Below are positions 7,712 through 15,601 of a stretch of 32,427 nucleotides of DNA, in pieces; the first letter of the stretch is position 1; the number at the start of each line of letters is the position of its first letter. The stretch is from positions 1 through 32,427 of the forward strand of contig JAEZJP010000246.1 in NCBI GenBank assembly GCA_023415715.1. Direction: 5' to 3'. The position numbers and the translations under genes were made by a program. Origin of the DNA: Bacillota bacterium. GTDB lineage: Bacteria; Bacillota; Clostridia; Christensenellales; Aristaeellaceae. The notes below the pieces were generated by a model. It searched no databases and was not told the origin of the DNA. It saw nothing but the letters and a program-made list of their open reading frames with translations.

Positions 7712-7833
7712 CTTCTTCGGGGCAGGGTGAAAATCCCTACCGGCGGTACAGCCCGCGAACCGTGCACATTCCCGTGCGCGGCCGATCTGGTGAAATTCCA
7801 GGGCCGACAGTAAAGTCTGGATGGTAGAAGAAC
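7712..7833 (+). promoter_or_regulatory. FMN riboswitch (RFN element)
   Basis: The conserved RFN core is plain: the 5' GGGGCAGGGTGAAA-type strand (from 7719), ATCCCTACCGGCGGT, AGCCCGCGAACC, the GGCCGA/GGTGAAATTCC block, CCGACAGT and GTCTGGATGG. The closing P1 stem pairs TTCTTC (7713-7718) with GAAGAA (7827-7832). FMN binding is known to turn off riboflavin synthesis or transport genes; here it directly precedes ribU. Confidence 0.96.
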
Positions 7834-7851
7834 TTTGCAAAGTATGTTTTG

Positions 7852-7889
7852 GCCCCTGAACAGCTTTTGCTTCAGGGGCATGCATATTT
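7852..7889 (+). terminator. Riboswitch expression-platform hairpin
   Basis: GCCCCTGAA (7852-7860) pairs with TTCAGGGGC (7871-7879), 9 bp with a 10-nt loop, followed by ATGCATATTTT. It lies between the aptamer and the AGGAGG of ribU (7891-7896). The T-tract is weak for a terminator. It probably acts as the off-state terminator, though the adjacent ribosome binding site leaves translational control possible. The anti-terminator strand was not worked out. Confidence 0.6.
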
Positions 7890-7903
7890 TAGGAGGCATT
7901 GCG

Positions 7904-8509
7904 ATGAAACCCAAAGCGTTCTTCACCCCCCAGCGAATGACCCGTATCGCCCTGTTGGCGGCCATCTCAGTAGTACTTTTCCTTCCCTCTTTCGCCATTC
8001 CGATCATTGGCTTCTATAAGCTGGATCTTAGCAACCTCCCGGTACTTCTGGGCGGGTTTTCCATGGGTCCTCTTTCCGGCCTGATCATACTGGGTATCAA
8101 AAGCCTGACCGGTCTTATTACCACCACTTCCGGCGGCGTGGGTGAAATTGCCGACTTCCTGTTGGGATCAGCACTCATGCTTCCTGCGGTGCTCATCTAC
8201 CGCAGGAACAAAAACCGCAAGAGCGCCCTCATCGGCATGACGGTCGGCACTGTAAGCCTGACCATATGCGGTGTTGTGGCCAACGCAGTTTTGTTGATCC
8301 CCTTCTATGTGACGGTGATGCACTTCCCTATGGAAGCCATTATCAAAACTTTTACGGATATCATCCCCTATGTTGACAGCCTGGAAAAGGTACTGATCCT
8401 GATTACCGCCCCCTTTAACATCCTCAAGGGCGTAACGCTCAGCGTCGTGACTTTTCTTTTGTATAAGCACCTGTCTCCCCTGCTTCACGGGCGCGGCGCC
8501 AGAACCTAA
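7904..8509 (+). CDS. ribU: Riboflavin transporter RibU (ECF S component)
   Basis: A 201-aa membrane protein that binds riboflavin and, with the shared EcfA/A'/T energy module (not in this window), imports it. The start is the ATG at 7904 behind AGGAGG with 7-nt spacing; reading further upstream would run into the riboswitch. After MTRIALLAAIS the chain shows about five to six hydrophobic helices, with the RibU-like stretch FYKLDLSNLPVLLGGFSMGP and GVVANAVLLIPFY. The FMN riboswitch directly upstream supports a flavin substrate. tsaE follows after 22 nt with no terminator. Confidence 0.93.
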   Translation: MKPKAFFTPQRMTRIALLAAISVVLFLPSFAIPIIGFYKLDLSNLPVLLGGFSMGPLSGLIILGIKSLTGLITTTSGGVGEIADFLLGSALMLPAVLIYRRNKNRKSALIGMTVGTVSLTICGVVANAVLLIPFYVTVMHFPMEAIIKTFTDIIPYVDSLEKVLILITAPFNILKGVTLSVVTFLLYKHLSPLLHGRGART

Positions 8510-8531
8510 TCCAATCCAAAGGAGTGATCCT

Positions 8532-8993
8532 TTGCGGTATGTGACACATTCCCCCAAAGAAACGCGTTCTCTGGGCGAGGAGCTTGGAAAGCTCCTCCGC
8601 CCGGGGGACGTTTTGGTGCTTCGGGGAGAGATGGGCGCGGGCAAGAGCGAACTGACCCGCGGCATTGCCCGGGGCCTTCAGGTTGAAGGCCCCATTTTAA
8701 GCCCCACATTTACCATATTGCAGGCTTATGATACCGGCAGGCTTCCCCTGTATCACTTTGACTGGTACAGGATAATAGACCCGGAAGAGCTGTACGAAAT
8801 CGGCACAGACGAGTATCTTTCGGGTGAGGGCGTTTCGGTGGTGGAATGGCCGGACCGCGCTTCTTTCATGCTTCCCGAAACCTATTTGCTGATTTCCCTC
8901 GTAAGTGGCGCAGGGGAAAACGAGCGCGTCATCGAAATCACACCCGTGGGAGGCTATACAAACGCATCTCTTGGGAAGGATATCAAGGTATGA
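8532..8993 (+). CDS. tsaE: tRNA t6A biosynthesis ATPase TsaE
   Basis: A 153-aa P-loop ATPase that helps the TsaB-TsaD complex make N6-threonylcarbamoyladenosine at tRNA position 37. Walker A is GEMGAGKS (32-39); SPTFTILQAY and the LYHFDWYRI segment, with an acidic Walker-B-like LEEIG-type stretch (LYEIGTDEYL), are family marks, as is VVEWPDR. The start is a TTG at 8532 behind AAAGGAG with 7-nt spacing. Its stop overlaps the tsaB start (ATGA), indicating coupled translation. Confidence 0.95.
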   Translation: MRYVTHSPKETRSLGEELGKLLRPGDVLVLRGEMGAGKSELTRGIARGLQVEGPILSPTFTILQAYDTGRLPLYHFDWYRIIDPEELYEIGTDEYLSGEGVSVVEWPDRASFMLPETYLLISLVSGAGENERVIEITPVGGYTNASLGKDIKV

Positions 8994-9703
8994 ACATTTT
9001 GGCTCTGGATACCTCCGGACCCGTTGCCGGAGTTGCCATATTGAAAAACGGTGAGGCTGCCTATGAGGCCATGGCTGTTAACCGCTTCACCCATTCGGTG
9101 AGCTTAATGCCTATGGTGGAGGAAGGTTTTGCCCGGTCGGGTCTTGCCATCAGGGATATCGATTTGTTTGCGGTGACGGTGGGCCCCGGTTCCTTCACCG
9201 GCGTTCGCATCGGTGTAAGCACGGTAAAAGGTATGGCGCACGGAGCGCAAAAGCCCTGCGTCGGTATCAATGCACTGGAAGCATTGGCATCAGGCGTTCC
9301 ATTTTTCGACGGTATTGTCTGCCCCATTCAGGATGCCAGGGCCGGCCAGGTCTACGGCGCGGCTTTCAAAGCCGGCATGCTCTCCCGATGGCCTCAAAGG
9401 CTGATGGCGGATGAGGCGCTGAAGCTGCCGGAATATCTGAACAAACTATCATCATTTCCAGGTCCCTATTTGTTTGTTGGTGATGGAGTATCCGTAAACC
9501 TGGAAATGATAGAAACTGCACTCCAAGACAAGGCGGTTTTCGCACCGGTTCACGCAAGATTCCTTCGGCCGCTTGGCGTGGCGCTGCTGGCCGGACACTA
9601 TAGGGACCAAGCGGTTGATTATTTAAAGCTTATGCCATACTATCTGCGCGCGCCCCAGGCGGAGCGCCAGCGCAAATCCAGGGAGGACGTCCATGGAGTC
9701 TAG
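8990..9703 (+). CDS. tsaB: tRNA t6A biosynthesis protein TsaB
   Basis: A 237-aa ASKHA-fold partner of TsaD. It begins MNILALDTSGPVAGVAIL and holds VGPGSFTGVRIG (64-75), the TsaB signature. The ATG at 8990 overlaps the tsaE stop as ATGA; the frame is open further upstream within tsaE, but the conserved N-terminus fixes this start. The last 11 nt overlap rimI. The C-terminal half is shorter in motif content, as usual for TsaB, which is thought to be a scaffold without its own catalysis. Confidence 0.94.
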   Translation: MNILALDTSGPVAGVAILKNGEAAYEAMAVNRFTHSVSLMPMVEEGFARSGLAIRDIDLFAVTVGPGSFTGVRIGVSTVKGMAHGAQKPCVGINALEALASGVPFFDGIVCPIQDARAGQVYGAAFKAGMLSRWPQRLMADEALKLPEYLNKLSSFPGPYLFVGDGVSVNLEMIETALQDKAVFAPVHARFLRPLGVALLAGHYRDQAVDYLKLMPYYLRAPQAERQRKSREDVHGV

Positions 9704-10193
9704 CAATGCCGTTGTTCGCAGGATGACGCTGAAAGATATCGACGACGTCCACAGCATCGAAGCGGATTCTTTTACCACGCCCTGGAGCAGGGGTGCTTTT
9801 GAGGATGAACTGACAGAAAACAAGTGCGCCAGGTACCTGGTGGCAGAATCAAACGGCGAGATTGTGGCCTACGCCGGGGCCTGGATGGTGCTGGACGAGT
9901 GCCACATCACCAATATCGCCGTGCGCCGCGACAAAAGGGGCAGGGGTTACGGGCGGCTGATTACACAAAGCCTGATACAATACGCCACGAATCTCGGCGC
10001 TTCCTTCGCAACGCTGGAGGTGCGCCGTACCAATCTAACCGCCCAAAGCCTCTACAGAAGCCTGGGCTTTTTGCAGGTGGGCTGCCGCAGGCGGTACTAT
10101 GAAGACAACGGCGAGGATGCCATATTGATGGCCTGCCAAGCCCTTCCCCCCGTGGAACCGGATTTTACGGAGGAAGAAACGCTGGAAATGTAA
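9693..10193 (+). CDS. rimI: Ribosomal protein bS18-type N-alpha-acetyltransferase RimI
   Basis: A 166-aa GNAT acetyltransferase. The acetyl-CoA loop is RGRGYG (82-87), preceded by the beta strand ITNIAVRRD, and TLEVRRTNLTAQSLYRSLGF is the typical RimI C-terminal region. RimI acetylates the N-terminus of a ribosomal protein in E. coli; in Firmicutes it is often simply the gene between tsaB and tsaD. Here tsaD does not follow. The last 20 residues are an acidic tail. Start ATG at 9693 overlaps tsaB by 11 nt, with GGGAGGA upstream. Confidence 0.9.
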   Translation: MESSNAVVRRMTLKDIDDVHSIEADSFTTPWSRGAFEDELTENKCARYLVAESNGEIVAYAGAWMVLDECHITNIAVRRDKRGRGYGRLITQSLIQYATNLGASFATLEVRRTNLTAQSLYRSLGFLQVGCRRRYYEDNGEDAILMACQALPPVEPDFTEEETLEM

Positions 10194-10204
10194 GGTGATA
10201 TTTC

Positions 10205-10558
10205 ATGTACACAGGCGTGCTTCTCAAAGAGAGCCTTGAAAAGGAAGATGTTTTAGGCCATATCGAGATTCAAAAAGTGGAGTTATGGCCCGCGCCCAAT
10301 CATGCTTTAGGTCAGCCCGCCTATTGGACAGCTATTCATTTTTCCTGTAAAAGCAATGATTTGCCCGATATTCTTTCGCATTCATTGAAAGACTCGTTAT
10401 GGTATGTGGATATGCGGGAAGATAATGCACATACGGTAATCGTTTTGAAAGGAAACATCATTCGCTATCCACTTGGCGATGATGTTGGAAAAGAAAAAGC
10501 CCGGGAAGCCTGCTTAAGGGCCGGCGTCCCGGAATCGCAGTTGGATTGGCCTGATTGA
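10205..10558 (+). CDS. Hypothetical protein, last gene of the ribU-tsaEB-rimI run
   Basis: A 117-aa soluble protein that I do not recognise. It begins MYTGVLLKESLEKEDVL 11 nt after rimI, with AAGGTGA as a modest ribosome binding site. Visible features are WPAPNHALGQPAYWTAIHFSC, a short predicted strand-rich core (TVIVLKGNIIRYPLG) and a C-terminal helix ending LRAGVPESQLDWPD. There is no signal peptide, membrane helix or metal motif. Base composition looks lower in GC than rimI, which may mean a different origin, though I did not measure it. Gene order suggests cotranscription with the t6A genes; function unknown. Confidence 0.7.
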   Translation: MYTGVLLKESLEKEDVLGHIEIQKVELWPAPNHALGQPAYWTAIHFSCKSNDLPDILSHSLKDSLWYVDMREDNAHTVIVLKGNIIRYPLGDDVGKEKAREACLRAGVPESQLDWPD

Positions 10559-10569
10559 CAAACATTATG

Positions 10570-11688
10570 TTAGTAAATCAAAAACTCGCATTCCAGCCGG
10601 CCGTTGTACAGCCGGCGTTTTTTTTGCGCCCGGCGGCCGAAATGCCGTTCAAAGCCGGGGTGGCTGCTCAGTACCCCCATGCGCCAGCCCTCATGCCTGT
10701 TTAAAAGGCTGTGCATTTGTCCATATAAGCTTTCGGCGGTCTTTCTGTCCCCCAGCCGCTCCCCATATGGCGGATTGGCCAGAAACACGCTTTCTTTTTC
10801 CTGCAGCTCAAGCTGGCGAAGGTCCTTTTCAAACACCTGTATGCGGCCTTCCATCCCCGCCTGAACAATATGCCTTTTGCATAGTTCAAGGGCGCCGGGG
10901 TCAATGTCGCTGCCGGTTATGCCCTCTATTCTGCCGGGATCATAAACATCCTGTGCCATTTCCCTTAATTTTGCTCTTTCCCCCGCCGGGAAAAGCGGCC
11001 ACTTGTCACAGGCAAATTCCCGGGTAAGTCCCGGAGCGCGGCGGGACGCAATCATGGCTGCCTCGATCAAAATCGTGCCTGTGCCGCAGCAAGGGTCGTG
11101 CAATGCCATCCCCGGTTTCCAGGGCGATAGGCGCACAAGCGCTGCCGCCAGCGTCTCACGAAGGGGTGCTTCCCCGTTCCAGGTGCGGTAACCCCGCCGG
11201 TTCAGCGCCGTGCCGCTTATGTCAATGGTCAGCCTGGCCATGTCGCCATGAAGGCTGACGTCAACGGGATATTCGGCTCCCGTCTCATCAAACCAGGCTG
11301 TCTTGTAGCGTTCCTTCAGCCGTTCAACGATGGCCTTTTTGGTAATAGCCTGGCAGTCGCGCACGCTCATCAGTTGACTTTTGGCGCACTTACCGGATAC
11401 GGGAAACGCGGCGTCACGGGGCAGGTAGTCTTCCCATTGGATTGCCTTCACTGCCTGAAAAAGCTCCTCAAACGTGAGCACCTTTGTTTCGCTTAAAACA
11501 AGCAGCACCCGGTCGGCGCAACGCAGCCACAGGCATGCTTCATACGCCTTATCAGGCGAAGCTTCAAAACGTGCCCCGCCAAGTTCCGCCTTGGCATTTA
11601 TGTTAAGCGCTCGTAATTCATCCGCTACCACGCCTTCCAGCCCGAAGGCTGCGGTAGCGAAAAAGGTCAGCTTGTCCTGTGCGGCCAT
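10570..11688 (-). CDS. rlmL: THUMP-domain 23S rRNA (guanine-N2) methyltransferase, RlmL/YpsC type
   Basis: A 372-aa SAM-dependent RNA methyltransferase with an N-terminal ferredoxin-like/THUMP region (about 5-155), a Rossmann methyltransferase domain with DPCCGTGTILIEAA (SAM motif I) and the catalytic NPPYGERL motif, and the C-terminal KKRRLYNGRLE signature. The length fits YpsC of Bacillus rather than the double-domain E. coli RlmL, so target (m2G2445-like) is by family only. The ATG at 11688 has AAGGAGG at good spacing; an ATG at 11715 overlaps the TATAAT box and is excluded. It is monocistronic and convergent with the preceding operon. Confidence 0.9.
   Translation of the reverse strand: MAAQDKLTFFATAAFGLEGVVADELRALNINAKAELGGARFEASPDKAYEACLWLRCADRVLLVLSETKVLTFEELFQAVKAIQWEDYLPRDAAFPVSGKCAKSQLMSVRDCQAITKKAIVERLKERYKTAWFDETGAEYPVDVSLHGDMARLTIDISGTALNRRGYRTWNGEAPLRETLAAALVRLSPWKPGMALHDPCCGTGTILIEAAMIASRRAPGLTREFACDKWPLFPAGERAKLREMAQDVYDPGRIEGITGSDIDPGALELCKRHIVQAGMEGRIQVFEKDLRQLELQEKESVFLANPPYGERLGDRKTAESLYGQMHSLLNRHEGWRMGVLSSHPGFERHFGRRAQKKRRLYNGRLECEFLIY
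10596..10625 (+). terminator. Intrinsic terminator for the ribU-tsaEB-rimI transcript, inside rlmL coding sequence
   Basis: GCCGGC (10596-10601), loop of nine, GCCGGC (10611-10616), then G and eight Ts (10618-10625). It lies 38 nt past the stop of the 117-aa gene, within the 3' end of rlmL on the other strand, where it encodes the conserved KKRRLYNGRL. Confidence 0.7.
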
Positions 11689-11713
11689 AATGTCCTCCTT
11701 GTTTGGTTCATCC

Positions 11714-11742
11714 ATTATAAGGACGGCAGGTTAGAAAGTCAA
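11714..11742 (-). promoter_or_regulatory. Promoter of the rRNA methyltransferase gene
   Basis: Minus strand TTGACT (11742-11737), 17-nt spacer, TATAAT (11719-11714). Its position fixes translation start at the downstream ATG (11688). Confidence 0.85.
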
Positions 11743-11745
11743 CGA

Positions 11746-11775
11746 TTGGATTTGTATACCATTTCCTGATATACT
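11746..11775 (+). promoter_or_regulatory. Possible second, upstream promoter for priA
   Basis: TTGGAT (11746-11751), 18-nt spacer, TATACT (11770-11775). A transcript from here would carry an inverted repeat (GGTTTGGG 11788-11795 with CCCAAACC 11828-11835) before the main priA promoter. Plausible but weaker than the one at 11840. Confidence 0.4.
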
Positions 11776-11839
11776 CTTTCAGGGACAGGTTTGGGAAGGC
11801 GGTTTTTTTCAAAAAGCCCCCATCCCGCCCAAACCGTGC

Positions 11840-11868
11840 TTGTGTATTCTTCGGGTAGACGGTATAAT
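11840..11868 (+). promoter_or_regulatory. Promoter of priA and the downstream gene run
   Basis: TTGTGT (11840-11845), 17-nt spacer, consensus TATAAT (11863-11868), 34 bp before the priA ATG. Confidence 0.75.
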
Positions 11869-11902
11869 AAAAGTTGGCATTTTATACGCAGGAGGCGAAG
11901 GC

Positions 11903-14143
11903 ATGTTTGCCCAGGTGATCGTGGATATCGTGCACGAAAACGTGGCCCATGTCTTTACTTACCGTGTGCCGGAGAACATACATGCCTCCCAGGGCATGCG
12001 GGTTCTTGTCCCTTTCGGCCCAAGAAAAGTGGAAGGCCTTATCCTTTCCATGACCTCGGATACAGAGTATCCCAAGGAAAAGATCAAAGCCGTTTTACGC
12101 CCGTTGGAGGATTATCCTGCGGTGCTTCCGGCACTAATCGACCTCGGAAGGGAAATGGCTGATACAGCCCATTGCCCGCTGGCGGAAACGCTTCGGCTGA
12201 TGCTGCCCGCCGCCATGCGTGGCGGAAGGGTGAAGGAAAAAACAGAACCTGCCGCCAGGCTTAATATCCCCAAAGAGGATGCGGAAGCCGCGGCTTTTGC
12301 CCAAAAGCGTTCCCCACGCCGCGCATTGCTTTTAACGCTTTTGAAGGATGGCATGTCCCATCCCGTCAGGGAATTGGCCATGATGGTCAAAGACCCGATG
12401 GAGGCCTTGAAAAAGCTGGAAGCCATGGGGCTTGTCACCCTTTCGCAGGAGGAAGTTTTCCGTTCGCCTTATGAGGACATGGTCTCAAGGGAGGTTGCCG
12501 ATCCGCCTTTGATGGCAGCCCAGCAGGAAGCGCTTCATGAAATGGAGCCCGCTCTTCAAAGGGGTTCCGGAGCATATCTGCTCCACGGCGTGACCGGTTC
12601 GGGCAAGACGGAGGTTTACATCCGTCTGGTCAGGAAAACACTGGCGATGGGCCGCGGCGCCATTGTGCTGGTGCCGGAAATCGCACTGACGCCTCAGATG
12701 GTGCAATGGTTCCGGGACCGCTTCGGCCCCGTGGCTGCGGTACTCCACTCAAGGCTCACCCAGGGTGAGCGGTTTGATGAGTGGCGGCGCATACGCAGGG
12801 GCAATGCCAGGGTTGTGGTGGGGGCGCGTTCTGCTGTGTTTGCCCCGGTAGAGAAACTAGGGCTCATCGTGGTGGATGAGGAGCACGAGCAAAGTTACTT
12901 GAGCGAGCACCATCCGCGCTACGATGCCCGTGAGGTGGCGCAAAGCCGCTGCCAGCGGGAGGGCGGTGTGCTTCTTTTAAGCAGCGCCACCCCAAGCATT
13001 TTGACATTTGCCAAAGCCATGCGGGGCGATTACACGCTGCTGGAAATGCCCAGCCGTGTCATGGATAGACCCCTGCCTGAAGTCTTCGTGGTGGATATGC
13101 GCAAGGAACTGGAGGCTGGCAACCGTTCCATCTTCAGCACGCTTTTACTTAGAAAACTTCGGGAATGCATGGATCATGGCAATCAGGCCATGCTGTTTTT
13201 GAACCGCCGGGGATACCAGTCTTTCGTATCCTGCCGAAGCTGCGGCTATGTGGTAAAGTGCGGCCAGTGTGACATCGCCATGACCTACCACCAAACAGGC
13301 GGCGACGGGCGCATGCACTGCCACTATTGCGGGTTCGTATCCCCGCCCCCGGACGTATGTCCCCAGTGCGGCAGCAAGTACATCCGCTACTTCGGCCTTG
13401 GCACCCAGAAGGTGGAAGAGGAAGTGCAAAAACTTCTGCCGGGCGTGCCTGTTTTGCGAATGGATATCGATACCACCGGCGGGAAGGATGCCCATCATAA
13501 AATGCTTTCCAGCTTCCGTGCCGGGGATTACCGCATTCTGATCGGCACACAGATGATCGCCAAGGGGCTGGATTTTCCCAATGTGACGCTGGTGGGTGTA
13601 GTGGCGGCGGATATATCGCTGAACCTGCCCGACTACCGAAGCCCGGAGCGTACCTTCCAGCTTTTGACCCAGGTGGCCGGCCGCGCCGGGCGCGCCCAGG
13701 AGCCGGGTGAAGTAGTGGTGCAAACCTACAAGCCCGACCACCCTGTCATTCAGGCCGCCGCCGATCAGGATTACAGAGCCTTTTACCAAATGGAATTCCA
13801 GAGGCGGCGCACAGGGCTGTATCCCCCATTCACGGTGCTGTGCCGGCTGCTGGTGGAAAGTGAGCAGGGCAAGGAAGCGCAAGATCTCTGCCAGCATCTT
13901 CAGGAGGAATGCCAAACTTACTTAAAGGATCATCCGGCATTGAAAAAGCGCGTGCTTTTGATGCACATGGACGCGGCCCCCGTCAAACTGATCCGGGGCA
14001 AAACACGCTACCATGTACTCTTCAAGCTGTTTGAGCACCCGGACAGCCGCACCTTCGCCGGATACTTAAGCGAACTGGCCCAGGCGCAGTCCGAACCAAA
14101 ATGTCAGGTGTATTTTGAATGGAATCCCGCATCCATGATGTAG
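11903..14143 (+). CDS. priA: Primosomal replication-restart helicase PriA
   Basis: A 746-aa 3'-5' DNA helicase that reloads the replisome at stalled forks. It shows the N-terminal 3'-DNA-binding domain (MFAQVIVDIVHENVAHVFTYRVPE), Walker A GVTGSGKT (229-236), DEEH box, the cysteine-rich zinc region beginning C444-x2-C447 and running to about 492 (CRSCG, CGQCD, CHYCG, CPQCG, eight cysteines), and helicase motif GRAGRA. The ATG at 11903 has AGGAGG with 7-nt spacing; an upstream in-frame start would overlap the promoter. All expected motifs are intact. It heads the long run of genes to 23589. Confidence 0.97.
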   Translation: MFAQVIVDIVHENVAHVFTYRVPENIHASQGMRVLVPFGPRKVEGLILSMTSDTEYPKEKIKAVLRPLEDYPAVLPALIDLGREMADTAHCPLAETLRLMLPAAMRGGRVKEKTEPAARLNIPKEDAEAAAFAQKRSPRRALLLTLLKDGMSHPVRELAMMVKDPMEALKKLEAMGLVTLSQEEVFRSPYEDMVSREVADPPLMAAQQEALHEMEPALQRGSGAYLLHGVTGSGKTEVYIRLVRKTLAMGRGAIVLVPEIALTPQMVQWFRDRFGPVAAVLHSRLTQGERFDEWRRIRRGNARVVVGARSAVFAPVEKLGLIVVDEEHEQSYLSEHHPRYDAREVAQSRCQREGGVLLLSSATPSILTFAKAMRGDYTLLEMPSRVMDRPLPEVFVVDMRKELEAGNRSIFSTLLLRKLRECMDHGNQAMLFLNRRGYQSFVSCRSCGYVVKCGQCDIAMTYHQTGGDGRMHCHYCGFVSPPPDVCPQCGSKYIRYFGLGTQKVEEEVQKLLPGVPVLRMDIDTTGGKDAHHKMLSSFRAGDYRILIGTQMIAKGLDFPNVTLVGVVAADISLNLPDYRSPERTFQLLTQVAGRAGRAQEPGEVVVQTYKPDHPVIQAAADQDYRAFYQMEFQRRRTGLYPPFTVLCRLLVESEQGKEAQDLCQHLQEECQTYLKDHPALKKRVLLMHMDAAPVKLIRGKTRYHVLFKLFEHPDSRTFAGYLSELAQAQSEPKCQVYFEWNPASMM

Positions 14144-14163
14144 GGACAAGAAAGGACGATACA

Positions 14164-14658
14164 ATGGGTATCCGCAATATTATCAAGGTAGGTGACGAGG
14201 GGCTGCGCAAAGTAGCAAAGCCCTTTGCCAAGTTTGATCTTCGGTTATGGCTGTTATTAAAAGATATGGCCGACACCATGTACAAGGCGGAAGGCGCGGG
14301 CCTTGCCGCACCCCAGGTGGGCATTTTACGCCGCGCGGTGGTGGTGGACGACGGAAGCGGTCTTATCGAACTTGTAAACCCCGAAATCATAGCAAAAGAA
14401 GGCGAGCAGTGCGGTCCGGAAGGCTGCCTGAGTATCCCCGGCCGTCAGGGCCTTGTCTGCCGCCCCAACAAGGTCACCGTACGCGCCCAGGACAGGCACG
14501 GCAAGTTTTTTGAAAAGACGGGCGAAGGCCTTTTGGCCAGGGCCTTCTGCCATGAGATCGACCATTTGGACGGCATACTGTATATTGACATCATGGAGCG
14601 GGAAATCACCGACGAAGAGCCTGAAGATGAAGAGGCGGAAAAAGCCTTGAGGGAGTGA
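14164..14658 (+). CDS. def: Peptide deformylase
   Basis: A 164-aa metalloenzyme removing the N-formyl group from new proteins. All three motifs are intact: GAGLAAPQVG (44-53), EGCLS (86-90, metal-ligand cysteine C88) and HEIDHLDG (130-137, two metal-ligand histidines and the catalytic glutamate). The ATG at 14164 follows AAAGGA by 7 nt, 20 nt after the priA stop; a longer frame would begin inside priA. Adjacent fmt encodes the enzyme that adds the formyl group, the usual pairing. Confidence 0.97.
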   Translation: MGIRNIIKVGDEGLRKVAKPFAKFDLRLWLLLKDMADTMYKAEGAGLAAPQVGILRRAVVVDDGSGLIELVNPEIIAKEGEQCGPEGCLSIPGRQGLVCRPNKVTVRAQDRHGKFFEKTGEGLLARAFCHEIDHLDGILYIDIMEREITDEEPEDEEAEKALRE

Positions 14659-14662
14659 TGTG

Positions 14663-15601
14663 ATGCGCGTTGTATTCATGGGCACCCCCGATTTCGCTGT
14701 GCCTTCCCTGAAGGCGCTGATAAGCGCGGGCTATGACGTCGCTGGTGTTTTTACCCAGCCGGACAAGCCCAAGGGGCGCGGCAACAAGCTGGCGCCAAGC
14801 CCCGTCAAGGAATGTGCCCTTGCGCACCATATTCCGGTCTTTCAGCCCAACCGCATCCGCAAGGACGGTGTGGAAGACCTAAGAAGCCTTGCCCCTGACT
14901 TGTGCGTTACAGCAGCCTTCGGGCAAATTCTATCCCAAGAGATTTTGGACATTCCGAAGCTTGGTACGGTGAACGTTCATGCCTCCCTCCTCCCCCGGCA
15001 CAGGGGCAGCGCACCCATCAACTGGTGTATTCTTATGGGTGAAACAAAGACGGGCATCACCACCATGATGACCGACAGGGGCATTGACACGGGAGACATG
15101 CTGCTGCAAAAAGAAATCGAAATCCTGCCTGATGAAACCGCAGGCGAACTGGGCATTCGCCTATCGATGCTTGGCGCCAAGACTTTGATGGAAACGCTGG
15201 ATCTTTTGAAGGAAGGCCGCTGCCCCCGTATACCCCAGGATCATGAGAACCATACATATGAGCCCATGCTGAAAAAAGAGATGGGGCTCATTGACTGGAG
15301 TAAAGGATCCCTTGAGATTGTCAGTAAGGTGCGGGGCCTTAACCCTTGGCCGGGTACATATACGTCCTTCCCGGAAGGGATATTAAAAGTAATTAAAGCA
15401 AAGGTTGAGGTAAGCTTATCCGGCACACCGGGGCAAGTGCTTGCAGCCGATGGAAAGCAAGGGCTTATCATCGCTGCGGGAGACGGAGCGGTACAAATTC
15501 TGCGCCTTCAAGCCCCAGGCGGAAAGCAGATGGATGCCAGGGATTATCTGCGGGGCCACCCCCTTACACCAGGAATGATATGGCAGGAGAATAAGGAATG
15601 A
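14663..15601 (+). CDS. fmt: Methionyl-tRNA formyltransferase
   Basis: A 312-aa enzyme transferring formyl from 10-formyl-THF to initiator Met-tRNA. It begins MRVVFMGTPDFAVPSLKAL and contains the folate-site SLLPRHRGSAPINW and the family DTGDMLLQKEIEI. A C-terminal OB-fold domain for tRNA binding occupies about residues 205-312. The ATG at 14663 is preferred over the GTG at 14660 because GGGAG lies 7 nt upstream. Its stop overlaps the rsmB start (ATGA). Confidence 0.97.
   Translation: MRVVFMGTPDFAVPSLKALISAGYDVAGVFTQPDKPKGRGNKLAPSPVKECALAHHIPVFQPNRIRKDGVEDLRSLAPDLCVTAAFGQILSQEILDIPKLGTVNVHASLLPRHRGSAPINWCILMGETKTGITTMMTDRGIDTGDMLLQKEIEILPDETAGELGIRLSMLGAKTLMETLDLLKEGRCPRIPQDHENHTYEPMLKKEMGLIDWSKGSLEIVSKVRGLNPWPGTYTSFPEGILKVIKAKVEVSLSGTPGQVLAADGKQGLIIAAGDGAVQILRLQAPGGKQMDARDYLRGHPLTPGMIWQENKE

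Noticed and set aside
7258..8007. Minus-strand ORF running from galK across the riboswitch
   Set aside because: It crosses the RFN element and its promoter, which read on the plus strand, and has no family motif.
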